Of a stretch of 64,000 nucleotides of DNA, positions 61,110 through 64,000 are shown piece by piece. The translations under genes and the position numbers were made by a program. The DNA is from Pedobacter terrae (GTDB lineage Bacteria; Bacteroidota; Bacteroidia; Sphingobacteriales; Sphingobacteriaceae). The notes beneath the pieces were generated by a model that did no database searches, had not been told where the DNA came from, and saw only the letters and a list, made by a program, of their open reading frames with translations. The stretch is from assembly GCF_900100705.1 (NCBI RefSeq), contig NZ_FNCH01000023.1, positions 1-64,000 on the forward strand. The letters are read 5' to 3'. Within the stretch, counting starts at the first letter, position 1. Each line of letters opens with the position of its first letter.

Positions 61110-62933
61110 TTACCTGCTATTTTTCTTCCTATATTTTGTTGCTGCTTCATCGGCGCGGAGTTGATGATAATAGCTGGCAATCAATTCATTGATGTTATCA
61201 GACCGGGCTTCTTTTTTAAGTTTGATGATGTTTTTTAGTATTTCTTCGGTTTGTGTGTCCAGATAGGTTTGCTGACCGGAATGTTTTATTACCTCATTAT
61301 ATTGCAGTGCTTTCTCTGGTAGATCAGATTTAAAATAAAACAGAAAAACATTATTGGCGTTCTCTGGTGTTGGTGAGATGTCGTAAGCTTTTTTAAAATA
61401 AAAATCTGCAGTTTCTAAGTCTGCCAGCTCAAAAGCCAGGCGGCCTGCGTAAGTATAATAACTCGTTTGGTAGGGGTTTTCCAGTAATACAGCTTCGGTA
61501 ACCTTTAAGGCTTTTTGTTTGTCGCCTGTGGCCATAGCAGTTTTATACAGTTCATCCATGGCTGCTCTCCAGGTAATCCGGTCTACTGCCAATGCACCTG
61601 CAAGTTGTTCATCTAAGGAATTTCCACGGTTGTAGGTAGGATTTATGGGCTCATTAAAGGGCCAACCCGAGCGGAGCATCATAATTTGATATGCGCCATA
61701 TAGCGAATCTACTTTGGTAACGGGCATATTCGCCAGCAATTGTGCAAAAGACATTTCGCTTTGTTTTTTTGCGGGTATTAAATTCCGCTTGTTAATCTGC
61801 TGATAAAAAGATTCGCTCATGATGGCGTAACCCAATAAATTCGGGTGAACATGCTCTAAAATGGTTTCCTTGCCCATTATTCCACCTGCTTCATTTTTCT
61901 CAAACAAGTTGCGTACATCAGCCAGGTAAATGCCTGGGTATTGCCTGCACAATTTTTTAATAATTTGGTTGAAGGCTTCCGGCGCTCTGAAACGCAACTG
62001 ATCGTACTCTTTTGCCAAAACAAAATTGGCTTTCGCGTCTTTAAAATTGCCATTTGAGAATCGTTTTCGACCTGCTGCGTAATAATTTTGTGCTGAAAAC
62101 TTACCTGCACTGATAAATGGTTTAAGGTCTTTTTCGTTACTTACCAGCGTACCAATTACTGTTGGAATGTGTTTTTCTGACAACAACCGGCATAATTCGT
62201 CCATATTGTTGCTAAACTGCGCTATGCCACGGTTAAAATCGGCCGATTGATAAGCAATTTGTTGTTTGGTTACCATGCGTTTCATCAGGTTTTCCCGCTT
62301 ATCAATTTTTTTTCCAACTAGCTTTGAAGAACCTTCAATGATGCGGTCTAATAACTGTACTAACTTCAGTTCGCGCAGTTTAATGACCAATTTGATCCAA
62401 GTCCTATTCCCTTTTATCTGGCTGGTAGAACCAATGCCTAAAGCGCCGTAATATTCATTATGCCCGGTATAAACCAATACCAGATCCGGCTTATTATTAA
62501 CAATTTGTTTTGCAAAATCTAATACCGTGTAAGAATTTACTGCGGTAAGCGAAACATTAATCACCTCAAAGTTCAGGCTGGGATACTGTTGCATCAGCCG
62601 GTATTGCAGCCACCTGTGGAAAGATCCATTGTGCATGTATGGGTAGCCGGCAGTAGTCGATTCGCCTATCACAAATATCCTAAAGGTATTTTTAGATTTT
62701 ACGACGCTAAAGCGTTCGCGGTTACCTTGTGTTGCATTGGCACTGGTAGAAAAAAACTTATAAGAGGCAGTAGGGTTCATCATCATGTAGCCCTCCTGAT
62801 CGGGATCTTTGATAAACAAAGATGGGTCAAAGCCATAATTGAATAATCTCAACAGGATCTCGATGAAGCATAAAAATACCAATGGCAGTGCCAATGCCGC
62901 TGCCTTAAAGTATAATTCTTTTCCCTTGCCCAT
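61110..62933 (-). CDS. Membrane-anchored SGNH/GDSL-like hydrolase with TPR repeats
   Basis: A 607-residue protein. An N-terminal anchor (about 9-30) leads to a periplasmic SGNH domain (about 80-380) with block I VIGESTTAGYP (nucleophile Ser92), block III GHNE (Asn159) and block V EHVHPN (catalytic His about 365). The block I Asp is replaced by Glu, as in other GES-type members. TPR-like helices fill about 440-590 (TYAGRLAFELADLETADFYF). SGNH enzymes of this type esterify or de-esterify glycans. The gene is first in the unit with SxtJ-like, DUF5989 and carbamoyltransferase, pointing to modification of an exported glycan or lipid. Confidence 0.88.
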   Translation of the reverse strand: MGKGKELYFKAAALALPLVFLCFIEILLRLFNYGFDPSLFIKDPDQEGYMMMNPTASYKFFSTSANATQGNRERFSVVKSKNTFRIFVIGESTTAGYPYMHNGSFHRWLQYRLMQQYPSLNFEVINVSLTAVNSYTVLDFAKQIVNNKPDLVLVYTGHNEYYGALGIGSTSQIKGNRTWIKLVIKLRELKLVQLLDRIIEGSSKLVGKKIDKRENLMKRMVTKQQIAYQSADFNRGIAQFSNNMDELCRLLSEKHIPTVIGTLVSNEKDLKPFISAGKFSAQNYYAAGRKRFSNGNFKDAKANFVLAKEYDQLRFRAPEAFNQIIKKLCRQYPGIYLADVRNLFEKNEAGGIMGKETILEHVHPNLLGYAIMSESFYQQINKRNLIPAKKQSEMSFAQLLANMPVTKVDSLYGAYQIMMLRSGWPFNEPINPTYNRGNSLDEQLAGALAVDRITWRAAMDELYKTAMATGDKQKALKVTEAVLLENPYQTSYYTYAGRLAFELADLETADFYFKKAYDISPTPENANNVFLFYFKSDLPEKALQYNEVIKHSGQQTYLDTQTEEILKNIIKLKKEARSDNINELIASYYHQLRADEAATKYRKKNSR

Positions 62934-62980
62934 TTTTTATTTAGTGGATATTGTTTTATAAACCTGCATAGCTTTTTTGC

Positions 62981-64000
62981 CTAGAGTTTAACGGAGATTT
63001 TACGGCCATTATAATTAAATGATTTGTTAATCTTTTGATTATCAATGTTTATTCCGTTCTGTTGGCTTACCATCACAATATTGAATTTCCGTTGGCCCAG
63101 CATGCCTTTAAACTGTCCTTTTCTATCCCCAACGGTAAGTGTTTTTGTGGCATCATTCCATTTGAAGTGGATTTCTGAATATGCACCCTTCTCATAGTTA
63201 TAACTATCGTTTTCATCTTCGTATAAAACGAAATCGCCGTTATCGCCAGGATATATGCGGATATCTAAATCATTCCATCTTTTTTCTGTTGCATATTGTA
63301 CTTTTGGACCCCATGGCACAATTGAGCCTGCCTTTACATAAAGTGGGATAATCTCCATCGGTGTTTCACGTTTTACCGTTTGTCCGCCTTTAAATACTTC
63401 ACCTGTCCAGAAATCGAACCATTTGCTGGCTGCCGGAAGGTATATTTCCTGATTGGTAACCCCTTTATCGGTAACTGGTGCTACGAGAAACGCGCTTCCG
63501 AACATATATTCCGAATTGTTTTCAAAACCTGCAGGATCGTTGGGGAATTCTGAGTATAATGGTCGCATAAACGATCCGGCGTGATGCGTTACCGACCAGG
63601 CCGTTGCATAATTGTATGGCAGTAAACGGTAGCGCAGGTTAATAAACTTCTCCTGGATATCAAATGCCTGCTCTCCTTTTTTGCCAAACTGGTATATTTC
63701 TCTTGGGATATCGGTGCCGTGCGAGCGCATCATCGGGGTAAAGGTTGCAAACTGCATCCACCGGTTATACAACTCCTGAAAATCGGGATTTTTTGCGCCG
63801 CCACCTTTTACAAAATCACCCGCGAAAAATCCACCAATATCGCCATTCCAATAAGGTAAACCGGTTAAGGAGAAATTTAATGCTGCTGGTATCTGTTTTT
63901 TTAGTGTAGGCCAATTAGAACCCACATCTCCGCTCCAGGTATTTGTTGCGTAACGTTGCTGGCCGGCAAATGCTGACCGGGTTAACAGCAATACACGTTT
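62981..64000 (-). CDS. Glycoside hydrolase family 31 (alpha-xylosidase/alpha-glucosidase type), C-terminal part
   Basis: The last 339 codons of a GH31 enzyme; the frame continues past the right edge of the window (KRVLLLTRSAFAGQQRY). The GH31 acid/base Asp is in TWSGDVGSNW. The motifs GLPYWNGDIGGFF, MRSHGTDIPREIYQFG, LRYRLLPYNYATAWSVTHHA and MRPLYSEFPNDP complete the barrel. Residues from about 210 form the beta domains with a DUF5110-like end. The nucleophile region lies outside the window. It precedes the SGNH gene by 47 bp on the same strand, so read-through into the carbamoyl unit is possible. Confidence 0.92.
   Translation of the reverse strand, partial: KRVLLLTRSAFAGQQRYATNTWSGDVGSNWPTLKKQIPAALNFSLTGLPYWNGDIGGFFAGDFVKGGGAKNPDFQELYNRWMQFATFTPMMRSHGTDIPREIYQFGKKGEQAFDIQEKFINLRYRLLPYNYATAWSVTHHAGSFMRPLYSEFPNDPAGFENNSEYMFGSAFLVAPVTDKGVTNQEIYLPAASKWFDFWTGEVFKGGQTVKRETPMEIIPLYVKAGSIVPWGPKVQYATEKRWNDLDIRIYPGDNGDFVLYEDENDSYNYEKGAYSEIHFKWNDATKTLTVGDRKGQFKGMLGQRKFNIVMVSQQNGINIDNQKINKSFNYNGRKISVKL

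Overview
The window looks like a chromosomal segment of a Bacteroidota, most likely a Sphingobacteriaceae member close to Pedobacter. The reasons are low-GC DNA, a SusC/SusD pair, TamB, RibBA, KduI/KduD and several GH families, Bacteroidota-type promoters (TAnnTTTG at -7, in one case with TTTG 19 bp upstream), almost no Shine-Dalgarno sequences, and intergenic regions packed with degenerate short repeats. The genus is an inference.

Layout. 1-10.4 kb: envelope and core genes (START-like protein, LptF/LptG permease, ribBA, tamB divergent from tsaD). 10.5-15.9 kb: a frameshifted TonB-dependent receptor, recA, nth and an HTH regulator. 16-20 kb: two overlapping membrane fatty-acid desaturases and an MFS exporter. 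20.2-25 kb: ECF sigma factor, uvrA and a LysE-type transporter. 25.3-32 kb: an M23 lipoprotein unit, a three-gene phosphoesterase operon and msrA. 32.8-40 kb: two secreted-protein genes and a SusCD pair. 40.4-43.2 kb: an S24-type repressor divergent from a protein with four internal repeats and a HEPN-like protein. 44-50.4 kb: kduI-kduD, carbonic anhydrase, a Crp-type regulator, HAD hydrolase and a CAT-like acetyltransferase. 50.5 kb: tRNA-Ala(GGC). 52-58.6 kb: GH2, a PAS histidine kinase and a DUF4859 zincin lipoprotein. 58.7-64 kb: a tight minus-strand unit, SGNH-TPR protein > SxtJ-like > DUF5989 (49 aa) > carbamoyltransferase, preceded by the 3' part of a GH31 gene.

Functional themes are the cell envelope, acquisition and breakdown of glycans, uronates and phosphoesters, and DNA repair. 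The most interesting parts are the SxtI/J/K-like carbamoylation cassette, the palindrome-controlled S24/four-repeat/HEPN locus, and a widespread set of degenerate heptanucleotide arrays. Many of these arrays begin a few bases after stop codons, and they resemble the heptameric STRRs known from heterocystous cyanobacteria. Several families of palindromic, MITE-like repeats also occur in the longer intergenic regions.
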